Counted from the stretch's first letter, positions 1-21,382 are shown. The stretch is DNA of 37,500 bases from Chrysomallon squamiferum (GCA_012295275.1 CM022671.1:33646683-33684182); one strand, 5' to 3'. Notes: a model not told the origin generated them from the letters alone. Translations and numbers: made by a program.

Positions 1-58
<58 letters not shown>
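1..58. repeat. (AG)n microsatellite at window edge
   Basis: Uninterrupted AG dinucleotides, continuing off the left end. Confidence 0.98.
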
Positions 59-60
<2 letters not shown>

Positions 61-861
61 TAGAGATATGTAGATAATTAGATATTCAGATACGTTAAAA
101 GGCGGAGTGAAATCTATACATGCATACACACAGTCATACCCAAACAGAGAGACAGACAGAGATAAGAAAGAGAGGAAAAGTGAAATACATACAGGAAGAG
201 TGACGGGATGCAAAATGTAGAACGTTCGATAACATTAATTTTTGGAAAGAAGAAAAATGAAATTGAAAAAAAAAAAATTCAAGAAAGAAAGAAAACAAAA
301 AAAGAGAGAAATCTTTGAAAAACAGGAACTTTCAGAAACGTGAAATTAAACCCCAAACGCTTAGAAAACGTTTTTTTTTTTTTTTTTTGTTTTTTTTACA
401 CGTTAAATGTCATTTCCTTTTGTCTGGCTTATCTATTTATTTATAAAACCACTATTTTGAGAACCACAAAATGTACGTTAAGTTTTTTTCCTTATAAAAA
501 GTTTGTGCTGTTGCTAAGTAACGCTTTAAGTAATACGAACACTAGGAATAATGAATCATTAAAAAACAACTGTTTCGACCTGTCTTTCTTTTTTTTTCAT
601 TCCTGCAACTTAATTTTGAAACGATTCCAAATTTTTTGTTTTTTGTTTGTTTATTTGTCTCTTTTTCCTCTCAGTTTTTATTTTTATTTTATTTTTTTTT
701 CATCTGGGCTGCACAGAATTCTCAAACTGTTAATTTGTGGAACGAAGCGAAGTTAATTTTAGCAGAAGTAGAACTGTTTTACAGAAATGTACTCCGTAAT
801 TTAGTGTTAGTATATTCCCGACGTTCCAGTACCAGTCCACTTTTATTAACGATTTTCTAGC

Positions 862-906
862 ATGGCGGAAATGTGGACTTGCACTGAGTACAAGATCGTT
901 ATTTCA
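862..906 (+). other. Candidate 5' coding exon of the PET-LIM gene (unproven)
   Basis: An ATG in good context (agcATGGCG) opens 15 codons (MAEMWTCTEYKIVIS) that end at a textbook GTAAGT donor at 907 in phase 0. This is compatible with the 6393 acceptor. It would give a start without the WVPPG part of PET, so either the PET domain is truncated or another exon is missing. No homology supports it. It could equally be part of a non-coding leader or a chance match. Confidence 0.22.
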
Positions 907-1373
907 GTAAGTTTATTTTCTTTTATAAAAGTTTAATTTATTTTGTATTTACGTACATGGTATACTCCTCGTTTCATCTCAGTAACTTAGCAAAGTTAAT
1001 ATCTGACAGGTGAAAACTGTAACCTAGCTAAAAGCTAATCGATGGCCTACTTTCTTTTTATTTGCTGATCTGAGAAATGGGGTGCATCTATTATGAAACT
1101 AATGAAGTTTAAGCTTCAGGATCCCCTAACCTTAGAAGGGCCCCAGATGCAGTATTAATTGATGCTGCTTCAAAATTTTAATGAAAATGTGATGCCATGG
1201 TTAAATTTTGAAAAAGATTAATGGTGATCTGTTATGCAACAAGCCACTGAAGACGGTAACGGTGGTTTCCAGACAGTGTTGCTGCTTCCATAGGATCCCC
1301 CCCGTATCTGTTCAAGTTTCAGGGTTCCAAAAATGATGATCCGCTACTGCCAAAGGATATGGATAATCAATAT

Positions 1374-1376
1374 ATG

Positions 1377-1427
<51 letters not shown>

Positions 1428-1447
1428 GTCTGTCTGTCTGTCTGTCT
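1374..1447. repeat. (TATC)n/(TGTC)n array
   Basis: TCTA units passing into TCTG units. Confidence 0.95.
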
Positions 1448-2218
1448 ATCTATATATCTTCTTCTTCTTCTTTTTATTATTATTATTATGATTATTATTA
1501 TTGAATGATTGATTGAGTTAATCTGAATAATACAAAAATTAGTAAAAACGAGTATTTTTTCCCGTCTCTCGGAAGGTTCCTTGCATCTAGTATGTTAATG
1601 TTGGTGACATATTTTCTCTCTCATATCAGATGTGATATCAAACATATACAGAGACACGATTCTAAATGATGATAATGTGATGAGTATGATTATTGACAAT
1701 GATGATTCAGGACTTTGTTAAAGTAGCAGTAGAACATTATAGAATCATTCCTGTTATCTAAACTCAACTGGAGACTGTCATAGAACTAATTTTGTCTTTA
1801 ACTTCCATCTCAGTGTCAATTTACATAGATCTACTGCACCCGAAAAACCTCCTCCAAATCTTTCTCTGGTTTTCTGACAACCAAAAGCACGCTAACGGAA
1901 CATTTACCATTACGTGACAGAGCCTGGCTTAAAGCACCTTACTGATTCAATCTGGACGGTTTGAAAGCGAATTCTCCATTACTATAAACAGAACTACAAA
2001 ATGTTAGACACTGACGGAACCAACCAGCTGTTCGGTTTTGGCGCCAAATTGCGCGAGGGTTATTGCGCAACAGAGAGTTTTGCGGTTTGGCAAATGATAA
2101 ACCCTTCATGTTTGGAATTTAGAACGATTGATAAACATTATCTATGTGTTTGTCTGTGTTTCACTTTCTGTAAGTGTACATGTATGTTTGTTTGTATAAA
2201 TTAATGTACGTACGCACG

Positions 2219-2224
<6 letters not shown>

Positions 2225-2267
<43 letters not shown>

Positions 2268-2395
2268 CTGTATGAATGTGTATGTATGTATGTATATATG
2301 TATTATGCTATTGTATTTGCGTATATATACTCTCTCTCTCTCTTTATGCTCTGTTTCTCTCTGTCTCTGTCTCTGTCTCTCTGTGTGTCTCTCTC

Positions 2396-2482
<87 letters not shown>
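2225..2482. repeat. (TA)n followed by long (TC)n array
   Basis: (TA)n at 2225-2263; interrupted then pure TC at about 2330-2482. Confidence 0.96.
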
Positions 2483-2485
<3 letters not shown>

Positions 2486-3145
2486 CTCTTTGTATTCTCA
2501 TACACACAGATGTTGAAAAACAAAACAACACTCTCTCGGTGCGTCATGCTCCGTATTAACACGTTTGTTATCCACACTTCATATCGAGGAACGAATCTGA
2601 ACGAACCGTTCACGATTATCAGTGACATTTGCCTAAACAATTCCACACGCATCATTTTACGTGTTCTTGCTTTGATGGCTTATATTATCTTTCGAAGAAC
2701 CTATTACTGTTTATTTATCCATCTGCGCAATCTCTCATATCGTTCGTCTTTTATTATGCTTACCAACTGCTTTGTAGACGGAGTAGGACAATTATCTAAT
2801 CCGTGGTGTGAACAGGTCTAACGGAAAATGTGGAGGTTTTGTTTAAGAAGATCTTCAGTTCGCGGTGTTGTGAAATACGAGATGAGTGCAGCCTGTATGA
2901 AAAATGAAAGTAAGACGAAATGAAAAAAAAAAGTAGCGATGCCTCATCATGACTGTGTTGACCCAACCTTGCATTCAATGGCTTCATCATTTATTTATTT
3001 ATTTTTGTAATCGCGTACAGACACAGTGAATAAGGCTTGAATAGAAATTATCAGGAGTCCATGTCAGATAGAGTCGTAATAGTATGATGCTAATAGCACA
3101 ACACATATGTTAACAACATCAAAAAAAAAAATAACAAAGCAGCAA

Positions 3146-3181
<36 letters not shown>

Positions 3182-3480
3182 AAATAGAAAAAAAAAAAAA
3201 AAAAAAAAAATGTATTATAAATACTAACCCTAATATTATTTCTTTTATAAATGAATAAACGAAAAAAAAAAAAAAAAAAAAAAAAATTTAAATAATAAAT
3301 AAATAAATAAATAATTGAATAAATAAAGGTACACGACCTATGAACTAAATGACGTGTCTGATGTTTTTGTGATTCATTCGTTACTAATCTCCATGACTTG
3401 TGAGAAATCTCATTTCGCTCAAGATAAAAAGTAAATTAAAAAAAAAAAGTGAAACGAAAAGTTTAACACACATAGATTCA

Positions 3481-3503
3481 GAGAGGGGAGAGAGAGAGAG
3501 GGA

Positions 3504-3597
<94 letters not shown>
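3481..3597. repeat. (AG)n microsatellite
   Basis: Starts with GGGA interruptions, then pure AG. Preceded (3121-3287) by A-rich tracts. Confidence 0.97.
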
Positions 3598-3601
<4 letters not shown>

Positions 3602-4727
3602 ACGCTAGCTAAGGTTCAAGTTATTTATTTTGATCGGCATTTTTAATACAGACGTTCATGATTCCCAGACACTCCTACAGAAAGTAATTGGTGCGTGCTT
3701 GAAACATATCTGTTTCATAAAGAATGACGTTAATATGATACAATTTACTTCTTTATCTCGATAATTCTTCTTTACGCAATTTCGTCCTTATTTTACAAAG
3801 CCTATTAAGATATCTGTTATTATTTTATTATGATAATGATAAACAAAGTTTACATTAACACCAAATGTTTATTCGAAATTGGAGAAAATTTGTGAAAACG
3901 AAACTTTCTGTTGATCCTCTGTTGATACTTGAAAATGTCATCCAGTACATGTTTTCATATACGTTAAATAATTCTGTGTGGCATGCAAAGATAATTAAGA
4001 TTTTTAAATCCCAGAGATATGAAAGTGAAAGGCTTAACCAAGATGTACAAGGAAGAAAAGAAGAACCCTGAAAAATCATCTATAAAATAAATAAATAAAT
4101 AAATAAACTGAATAATAGTTGAATAAATGAATGAATGAATGAATAATAAATGATATAAACAGAAATAATGAAAAAACAAATACAAAGCCCTCCAAAAAAC
4201 ACACCAACCCCTCCAAAAAAGTAACAACAAAAAAAATCTCAAGAAAACATCAACTTTAACAACAACAATTAAAAATTAACTAAGAAAGAAAATATTTTTA
4301 ATTATATATAAAAAAAGAAACAGAAAAGAAACCAGGCCCAGATACTTGTGACAATAATTAGTGCAGACACAAAGAATTCCAGAACTCTTGAGATAACATA
4401 ATGTGATTAACAGGAGTTGCATTCTTCTTCTTCTTTTTTTTTCTTCCTTTTCTTCTTCTTCTTCTTCTTCTTCTTCATAGTAGTAGTAGTAGTAGTAAAG
4501 TGGTTTCTGTTGTTGTTCTTTCTGTTAAGTGAATATGTTGGCAGTCAAGGATAAGTTGATCCTATTACTATTATTGTTGTCGATTCTGTTTATTTATCAT
4601 TATCTTTTTATAAATGTGTACACGGCAAGTTCAAACACGATCCTTGTTTGTGATGATAAATCACGACATTCTCTATACATAGTTTAACTCAAACATTCAC
4701 GTTCCTGAGATTAAACACATGGCCTTG

Positions 4728-4766
<39 letters not shown>

Positions 4767-5227
4767 AAATTAAATATTCACGAACCCCAGCAGGACCCCA
4801 ATTATTTTATGATTATTATTCCTGCTTGTCTGTCGACAGTCGCCCGCTGACAGACAGGTTCCTGGTGAGGTTGCGAGGCGGGGAGAAGGTTGGCCGGGAA
4901 ATTCCCGAAGTTCTTGAAATATGAGTTATGACAAGTGTAATTGTCAGAATCGCTGAGTCTCGCTCGGAGGGTTAGATGGCGCAGATGCTGCCAGCGTTCT
5001 TGTTATCTCCAGTTCAAAAAGCAGACGACAGGGCATGCGTGTTGTAAGATAAGTCTGAGTGTTTGTGTATCCAAGATATGACATAATTTAACACGAGTTT
5101 TTAGGGATGTTGCCTTAAACATTCATTTTTTTTTTTTTTTTTTTTTTTATTTTTTTAAGAGCTTTTTCTTCTGTGTTTTTTTTTTTTGTTGTTGTTGGGT
5201 TTTTTTTCCTGAAGATTCTCTCCACCT

Positions 5228-5260
<33 letters not shown>

Positions 5261-5485
5261 ATTATTTAGATATATATTCTGTTTGATGTCTTGGTAGTTG
5301 TTTTTTTTTTTTTTGGTGATTTTTTTTTTTCTATCATCTGTTATTGTTTATCTTTCTTTTTCATTTTTTCTTTTCTTTAGTTCTTTTATTCTTTTAGAAA
5401 TTGACAAATAATAAAAAATAAAATAAAATAAAAAAAAAAAGAATAGTACACTTTTAATAATGCGTCATCTAAAATAATAACAATG

Positions 5486-5501
5486 TCACACACACACACA
5501 C

Positions 5502-5557
<56 letters not shown>
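5486..5557. repeat. (AC)n microsatellite
   Basis: AC repeats with one missing base near 5502. A second (AC)n lies at 5960-5993. Confidence 0.96.
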
Positions 5558-5559
<2 letters not shown>

Positions 5560-5956
5560 AAACAAAAACACATACAAAAAACCACCAAAACAACATTGGT
5601 GGTATTATGAGCAGCTGTCATCGTTGAGACTGGAGCTGAAACAGAACCAGATTGGACGATGACGTCGAAGTTATTCTGTTGTTCCACACGTAATATAACT
5701 GCGGTCAAACAACAGAGTTGTAAGGAATTCAAGTATCAGAGGTTTTGAAGATAACACAAATGTGTCATCAAAGACGGGAAACACATGGCATGTGTTGAAT
5801 AATATCTGAAGAAAAGAAGACAGAAAAAGAAGAAGAAAGATTAAAACAAAATACAAGAAGAAGAAAAAAAGATGCTTCAGAGAATCAATAGATGGAAGAA
5901 GAAAAGAAACAAATGCAAGACTAACGGGATAAATAAAAATAATAGAAAAATAAATA

Positions 5957-6000
<44 letters not shown>

Positions 6001-6392
6001 GCATACAAAATGACAGGTGTACAATTATTAATTATTAAAGCAACATTATACATAAATCAGGAATGGCAATAAACATTGTTCACTATTTAGCTGTGTCTTG
6101 AGAAAAATCTTACTTTCCTGTCTTTGCTAAAAGACTTGTCTATTAATATTTTCTTTTACATGTAAAATATTATTACACTTTATTAGCAGTAAAGGTTGGT
6201 TTTCATTAAACTTTGCATATGCAATATTCAGAGCGTGAAACTGAAAACCTTTAGATTTAATTTATCTTCCAATGATTCTTGCCTTTTTCTTAGATATTAT
6301 ATCATATTACATTATATTATTTATTTATTTATTATTTATTTAAATATTTATTTGATAACTGTGGTTTTTATATTTTATCCTTCCCCTTTCAG

Positions 6393-13939
<7,547 letters not shown>

Positions 13940-14044
13940 TTACAGACATTTTGTTACTTGTTAAAAATCTTAGTTTAAATAGCTTCAGGATCAGGATAGT
14001 TTGATGGTTCTTCTGGAACGGTTTTCGAAACACACGGATGATAC

Positions 14045-14104
<60 letters not shown>
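14045..14104. repeat. (TTA)n microsatellite
   Basis: Trinucleotide array in the presumed 3' UTR of the PET-LIM gene, 28 nt before the AATAAA. Confidence 0.96.
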
Positions 14105-14131
14105 GATTTGTTCTTCTGTCCCTTTGGACAG

Positions 14132-14137
14132 AATAAA
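14132..14137 (+). terminator. Candidate polyadenylation signal of the PET-LIM gene
   Basis: First AATAAA on the + strand after the LIM3 stop codon, about 190 nt downstream and just past a (TTA)n array. A short 3' UTR ending shortly afterwards is plausible. There is no transcript evidence. Confidence 0.35.
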
Positions 14138-15068
14138 CAAATCGTATAAAAGGCTAGAAATTCTTTTTAAATTGTGGAATTAACCATGTCTTCCATTTCA
14201 TCACCAAAGTTGTGACAAACCTTTCTTTTATGTTAGAAGCAATTGTGGGGGTCGGGGGGAAAAAAAAAAGAATCTAGGAAGATAAATAATCGACCGTAGT
14301 ATTATGATTTCAGTGAAAGTTAATTGTGACATAATGCATTTTAGTACTGCATTTCGGCTAAAGAACAAATATTCGCGAAATGCTGCTGTAATTTGTATGT
14401 GTCAGAGTAACAAGGCAAAGACTGAAACAGGAAGTTAACGAATTACGCCATCTGTGAAAGTGATTAAAAAAAATATATAAAAAATATCTAAATTTTTATT
14501 TTTAAAACATCTGAGAAATTTAAAGAGTTAGTGAATGTCAAAAAAAAAAAAAAAAAAAGAAAGTGATTTTTGTTTAGATTTCATTATTTTCTTCCCTTTT
14601 TTAAAATAAAAGGACAACTGATGTCAGAATGAAATATACCTTTTTGTTTCAATGAATACTTTTTTTTAAAAATTATTTAACATAAAGCGATCTTTCCTTT
14701 TCTTGATTTTTTATTTTATTTTATTATTATTTTTATTTATTATTATTATTTTTTTTTTGCTTTTTCATCATGGGATCACCCTGTCAGGACTTTGTAATTA
14801 ATCATTTATTGTTTGCTGTTGGGAAAATATTATCAACAAAATCTTATTGATGGTACATAGATTCCAGAAGACGCCAAATTAGAGCGAAGTGTTTGAAACA
14901 GTTGTAGAAATGCAGCGAACCGTGAAACAGGAAGCCGGTGTATTTTTAAGACAACATCTGTTAGATTTATTTTAGAATACTCAATAAACAGGATGCAATA
15001 CAGATTAAGATTACCGGCTCTGATAATACTGTTCAAGTTCAAGTACAAAACGAGCTAGCAGTTAGGCT

Positions 15069-15270
15069 GCTAGTACGAGTACGTAAATTGTATCCGGATA
15101 CGCTTTGGATAACAGTATCCAGATATTCGTACATCGGTTGTATCGGGGCATGCGTACACAGATTATATCTGGGCAAACGCAGATTGTATCTTAAGATACG
15201 TAAATCTAATGTGCTTCCGTACGCAGATCGTATCTTGAGATACGCAGATTTATCGTTCTTGTGTACGCAC
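15069..15270. repeat. Degenerate minisatellite of GTATC-N4-GATAC palindromes
   Basis: Five to six diverged units of about 25-40 bp share TACG-C-AGATTGTATC. Several contain near or exact palindromes such as GTATCCGGATAC, GTATCTTAAGATAC and GTATCTTGAGATAC. No coding potential is supported. Confidence 0.8.
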
Positions 15271-16042
15271 ATATGGAGGATACTAGAAGCTAAATTTATT
15301 TCTGTTTATGTTGTTTTATGTTCTGACACGAGTGATCTGTAATACTGGTAGTTTTGTTTTTTATATATAAAAAGAGGAAATACTAGAAGTGTTTTAGATT
15401 TATATATAATGGTGGAGACAATTTCAATGTTTCTCACACGCATACACACATACTTTCTTCTTGTTTTTGGTTGTTTTTCTTTGTTTTGGGTTGGGGGATT
15501 TTCGCATAAACATTTACACAATTAATCATAGTAACGACATACAAACAAAATGGCTGCCAACGGTACCAACTGACGTGTCTATTGTACCTATTTTATTTAT
15601 TTTTATTTTTTATTTTTTTCATGAAAGTTTTCGGTAGCTTTCTATATCTTTAAGTAGTTTATCTTGATAAATATTTCCCTAGCTCTGGGTTGACAAAAAA
15701 ATGTTTCTTATTTTAAAATTTAAAATAAACACAATAACAACAAAAACAAAACAAAATAAAAAAGAAACAAACAAAGAAATAATAATAATAATAAAAAAAA
15801 AAATTATGATTATAATAATAATAATAACAATAGTAATATTATGAAATAAATAAAAAATAACAAAAATTGAAAACAAAATCATGTCGATGATGAAATTGTA
15901 CAAATTTCTTCCTTTTAACAGACCAGTGTAATATTTTATATCTCTATATCTGTGTGTGTGTGTGTGTGTGTGTGTTTGTTTAGTATTTGATTTTAAAATT
16001 TTAAAATAGTTAAATTTAAAAGCGACATTGGTCTAAATTCTA

Positions 16043-16109
<67 letters not shown>
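16043..16109. repeat. (TAA)n microsatellite
   Basis: Pure TAA trinucleotides in intergenic DNA. Confidence 0.96.
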
Positions 16110-16113
<4 letters not shown>

Positions 16114-16949
16114 CAACCATAATAAAAGCTTCCTAATTTCTCTGATAAGAAATATCAAACAAAATAAGATGTTTCCAGTTATTTGAAAGCAATAAGGTGT
16201 TTGATAAAAACCATATTTAATAATGAGATCAGATAAATATGTAGCTTTTTAGCTTTTTGTTTTGAATAACTATTATTTCTGACATAACGATGGCAATAGA
16301 AAATAAATCATTTTCATTTTCTTTTCGTTTTTATTTCTTTATTGTTGTGATAATTTTATTTTATTAGAAAATATTTCTTAAGCTTTCTGTGATATTTAAT
16401 TTCAGTAGAATAAATTTTGTAACAAAAATATTTTATGCAAAATTCATTAAAGTTCGTTTAAGTTTGTTAGCTGTACTTTTATGCTGCACTTTATTTTGTT
16501 ACTGATAAAACTATTTATTTAATAAAGAAAATAAATACAAATAATAATACAGTAATAATGAAAACCAGTTAAGTAAAAAAACAAACAAAAAAACAAAACA
16601 AAAAACAGATGGTATCTTCTCCAATAAGTGAAATTTGTTTTTCATTTCTTGTTTTTTATTCTTTCTTTCTTTTTTTTTTTTTTTTTTTTTTTTTGATTTC
16701 TTTCTTTCTTTCTTTTTCTTATTTGTGGAATGATCATTCCAGATTCTGGCTGACATTTCCTACTATTTGTGTGTAGTTTGTATTTTTATCAAACGTTTAT
16801 AAATAAATTATAACCTCAGGTTTTGCTTTTTGTATGCTGTCTGACAGTTATTTTACATCAGTGTTTGACTACTGTTTTGTGTACATCATTTCTAAACACG
16901 TATGTCTGCCTTTCCCTTATATCTCTCTGTGTGTCTGAATCTATTTTTA

Positions 16950-16951
<2 letters not shown>

Positions 16952-17032
<81 letters not shown>
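16952..17032. repeat. (TC)n microsatellite
   Basis: Pure TC array in the intergenic region. Confidence 0.97.
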
Positions 17033-17036
<4 letters not shown>

Positions 17037-17563
17037 TTATTTCTGTCTTTGACTGATTTTTCCTTTATGTCTCTCTGTGTCTGTCTGTCTGTCTGCCTGT
17101 CTTTGTTTTTCTATGTCTCTTCTGTACCCTCTCTCGTTCTCTCGTTCTCTCTTTCTTTCTGTTTGCTTTGAGATGTCACTGTTTCTGCATCACATCATAT
17201 AACATTTGTAATAATTAAATAAAAACAGCTAAAAAATACTTTCATTACAGTTTTGTAGATCATTTTTCATCATGCTCATGTTAGAATAAATTCTCTGTTA
17301 AAACTGTCTTCTGAGAATAAAATAAACAAACAGTTTGAAATGTTGTTTAAGTTTCTATTTAATTAATTACATGTTATTAAGGAGGCCTTATTTGTCTAAA
17401 AGTCGAGACGATAGGCTAAAAACAACAAACACAACAACAACAACAACAACAAAATAACAAAACAAAAAGAACAAAAACAAAACAACAATGGAAAAGCCCC
17501 CCAAAACCCAACCAAACAATTGAAGATGAAAAAATAAAATATTAAATGATATTGATGGTGGTG

Positions 17564-17614
<51 letters not shown>

Positions 17615-17924
17615 CATTAAATACGAGCAAATCTTTAAGGAAACCATTAAGTTAATATTAAACTAACTAACCACGTAACATTTTATGTTTAGATGAAACA
17701 TAGATAGACATTTTGTTAATTCATTTATTCATTAAATTTTACAACTTCTTTTTATTATTCTGTTTTTACTGATAGTTAACAACCTGGTTGATGAATTTTA
17801 TAAGAAAATAAATGTCTGTTACTTCTCAGTGTACTGCCAAAAACCACAGAATATATTTTGTTTTCTAACACTGGAATCAAATAAATCAAGGTGTTTGATT
17901 TTTAATCTAAGAATAATAAATTTA

Positions 17925-18052
<128 letters not shown>

Positions 18053-18620
18053 ATCAGAATAAAGGGTTGGACAAACAAAGAATCAATTTCTGTTTGTGTT
18101 TTTCTTTGTTGCTGTTACTACAATAGGAAATAACCCTAACGAGAATCGATCCTGTTGCTACACAAATGCCACGTCAAACCCGAAAATTAAAACATCTATT
18201 TGACCCAAGTAAAAGCAGTTATTTCTGTCTTACGCAACCATAAAACCTGTGGTCTTTGCGTTTTTAGTTTTGCGCCTACCAAATGAAGGGCTTAGAACAA
18301 GCTAGGTCTAACTCACAGAGCAGAGTTTTTGAGGTAACTGGTATTGGTGTAATTATATAAGTAATACTCACGAGGTAGATACTTATATGTGACTGGCATG
18401 AATAAACCAATTTTACCTTGATGAGTCAGTCATGTAAAGAGTACAATCCTGATTTATTATTTTTAAAAATCACCAGAGGTTAAAGCTGTCTCAAATGAGA
18501 ACTCATAAGATGTATGCCAAGGGAACCAACTCTTATGAGAATTAGACATTATTTTGAGACTGAGAAATTCTCTGCCATAATTTTCACATGAACACACACA
18601 CACACATATATATATATATA

Positions 18621-18700
18621 TGCCCAGTTTTAGAATCACCCACCACAGCAGCCAGAAATTAATTTCTGGCTGCTGTGGTGGGCGATTCTAAAACTGGGCA
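18621..18700. repeat. 80-bp near-perfect palindrome
   Basis: Two 40-nt arms (18621-18660 and 18661-18700) pair at 39 of 40 positions with no loop. They start TGCCCAGTTTTAGAATC and meet at AATT. A (TA)n tract abuts the left end. This may be a fold-back element, or a head-to-head pair of copies of a repeat. Confidence 0.97.
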
Positions 18701-18853
18701 CGCAAAAAAGGGAAGAAGGTAAAAACGATAACTGTATATTAGAAAAAACGAAAACGGTTGATTACGCTGAATAGATTATTTAAATGGAAAATGTAGACCT
18801 ATCGCCTTTCACCTTCTGCCTTGTATTTTACGGAATTAGTGGAAAAAAAAGAG

Positions 18854-18891
<38 letters not shown>

Positions 18892-19532
18892 CCTTCTCAG
18901 GAACGACAACTCTATAAGTAAACATCAAAATAATAGAAAAAAATAACTCTTCACGAACGACAACTCTTACTCATGAACTTAGGTTGCATCAATCAATTGA
19001 AACGGTTCTAAAACGTAATATGTAACTCAGAAATTCTACCTGTATTAAGGTCTTCTTAAAAAAAAAGAAAAACACCAAAACCCCACTTTACTGAATAAAT
19101 AATACAGATTTGATAAAGATATCTCTTGAAATAAGTGTTTTAGTGGTTTACGGTTGACGTTAACAAAAAAAAAGTCAAACTCGGAAAGTTGATTTTTGAA
19201 AACTTTGAAATACTTTTTTTTTTTTTTTTTTTTTTTTTTACTATTATAGATATCTTCAAAAGGTTTTTTGTTTTTACATTTTGATTGGCAATAATAATTA
19301 AAAATCCGTCAGCATTGCTATTTTGGAATGGTGTTATCTTGTTTTTAAAGAGAAGAATTTTATTAATTTTTTTTAAATGAATAGAGGTATGTAAAACGCA
19401 GTTGTTTGCCTAACATTAGGTTCATGTTAAATTACAAAACAACGCTAAATTTCTATTATTATTAAAAAAAAAGAGAAGATTTACGAATTTTTAAACTTTT
19501 TGTTTCTTTATTGCAATTATGAATAAAACATA

Positions 19533-19596
19533 TCTGACTACAGAAATGAACGATTTTTATTAATTTTCTTTAATAAAAATCGTTAATTTCAGTGGT

Positions 19597-19600
<4 letters not shown>
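19533..19600. repeat. Imperfect inverted repeat
   Basis: Arms of about 30 nt with core AACGATTTTTATTAA pair across a 5-6 nt loop and abut a 47-nt (TA)n array. Possible MITE remnant or replication-derived hairpin. Confidence 0.75.

Positions 19601-19647
<47 letters not shown>
19600..19647. repeat. (TA)n microsatellite
   Basis: Pure TA dinucleotides directly beside the 19533-19600 inverted repeat. Confidence 0.96.
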
Positions 19648-19649
<2 letters not shown>

Positions 19650-20313
19650 GTAAATATTATTGTTATTCAAAGAAAGGTGAAAGATAGTAAAGTAGGCCAT
19701 ATGATGGGGCAGTCTGAACTATGTGCAACATTAATTATGTGCTTCTTAGCACAAAGGTGATTATATAAATATACACTCACACACATGCATATTCATATCA
19801 GCACCTTTCAGTTTTTTCTTGCCCTCACTCTGTCATCATATTTCTAACAACGTTCACATTTGATGGAAGGATTTATCTTTGCCAAGTCAGAACAGAGAAA
19901 GGTAATCTCTTTTTTATGTCATGTTATGAGCATTGGTGCATGAGTGAAAAACAAAACAAAAATAAGATGGCCAAACTGCACAAGTTCTGATCATTTCTCA
20001 AGTTACATTATCTTGGAAAAAAACCCCAAAGCAAATAAAATAAAAAAAAACAATAAAAAAAAATTAAAACAGCAACAATCAAGCATGCAAACAAACAACA
20101 AAACAAAACACCAGTGGAAGAGTTATGTCTTTCATTTTCCACTTTCCTGTTACATTTTTCATAATTATTTTTTAGGTATTTTTAAATACATAATGTTTAC
20201 ATGTGATGAGATAAACATTTACGAGGAATATAAAGAATAATCCTGATTTTCTCAATGTGAATATTTACAGCATTTTCTTGTATCTCTCCTTAGAAAAAAA
20301 TATAAATAAATAT

Positions 20314-20350
<37 letters not shown>

Positions 20351-20352
20351 AA

Positions 20353-20408
<56 letters not shown>

Positions 20409-21382
20409 ATAAATAATTAAAAATTTAAAATTCAATAAAATTGGAATAAGAAAGATTTTTTTTTTTAAATTGACATTGTCATAACTTTCCATAAATATAA
20501 ATGTGTCAGTACACTTTTCTCATCTATTTAATAAAACTTGTTTATGAAGGGCACTTTATAATAAACAGAGATTGAGCAAAACACTATTATCTGTATCTGT
20601 ATGTAATTACAAGTTAACTATTGTTTATAAATAGTAACTTTGTTAACGTTTTTGTTAAATTATCATGTATAACTCTTTATTATATTTTTCAAAGATATAG
20701 GTATGTCTGAATGTGTATTAGTGTATACACACACACACAGACACACACACTCATATGTAAAATATACATATAGGACTTAAAATGTATTAAAAAAAAACTA
20801 AGAAATAATAAAAACATAATAATATAAAATAATAATATATATAATTATAAAGCAACTATAATTAAAAAGTTTTTTGAAAAGAAAGTAAAAGTACTTTTAT
20901 AAATGGTTCACCAAACTGAGGGATTCTGAAGAAGGGCAAACAAAGAAATAATTTAAAAAAAAAAAAAAAAAAAAAAGAAAGAAAGAAAGAAAAAGAAAGA
21001 AAGAAAGATTCAAAGAAGGAAAGAAAAACGTTTATCAGATGGAATGATGTACAGTGATAAAATAATCTTATTTACATACATGATAATGATTATGCAACCC
21101 AGAGGATTGGATTAAGATATGAAAATAATGTCACATGTTAAATGTTTATGGAGATAAAAATTTTATAAAGAAAAATACTGATAATCATAAAATTCAGCAA
21201 TTTAAAAAGTTACATTTGTTGTATGATCTAAAATGGGTATGTATCTGGCACTAGAATTATAAATATTTATGTTAAAATGTACACTTTTTGTTAACTAAAC
21301 CAAACCACAACAAAAAGATAGAAATAATAATAATAATAAATAAAAATAAAAATAAAAAAAGACATCAATTTATAGAAAACTT

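Larger units (their letters stand above)
907..6392 (+). other. Region upstream of the PET exon, no supported gene
   Basis: Repeat-dense DNA. Between the arrays, 1021-1370 and 1980-2120 have more balanced composition but no recognisable protein. A GC-richer island at 4820-5060 contains an inverted repeat (CTGTCTGTC...GACAGACAG) and a kappaB-like GGGAAATTCC at 4896-4905. An ATG ORF at 4974 ends at a GTAAGA donor, but in a phase that does not match the first PET acceptor. The missing WVPPG exon of the PET domain was not found here. Confidence 0.6.

Noticed and set aside
2001-2204. 67-codon + strand frame, considered as the missing PET exon
   Set aside because: It has no W-x-P-P-G or other PET residues and runs into GT-rich repeat.
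2142-2821. Open frames of 95-181 codons over the (TC)n array, both strands
   Set aside because: They are produced by the dinucleotide repeat (Ser-Leu or Arg-Glu runs) and have no conserved sequence.
19533-19600. Tc1/mariner-like terminal repeats because of CAGTGGTCAAA
   Set aside because: The motif faces outward from the hairpin, opposite to what a Tc1-type terminus requires, and there is no transposase frame nearby.
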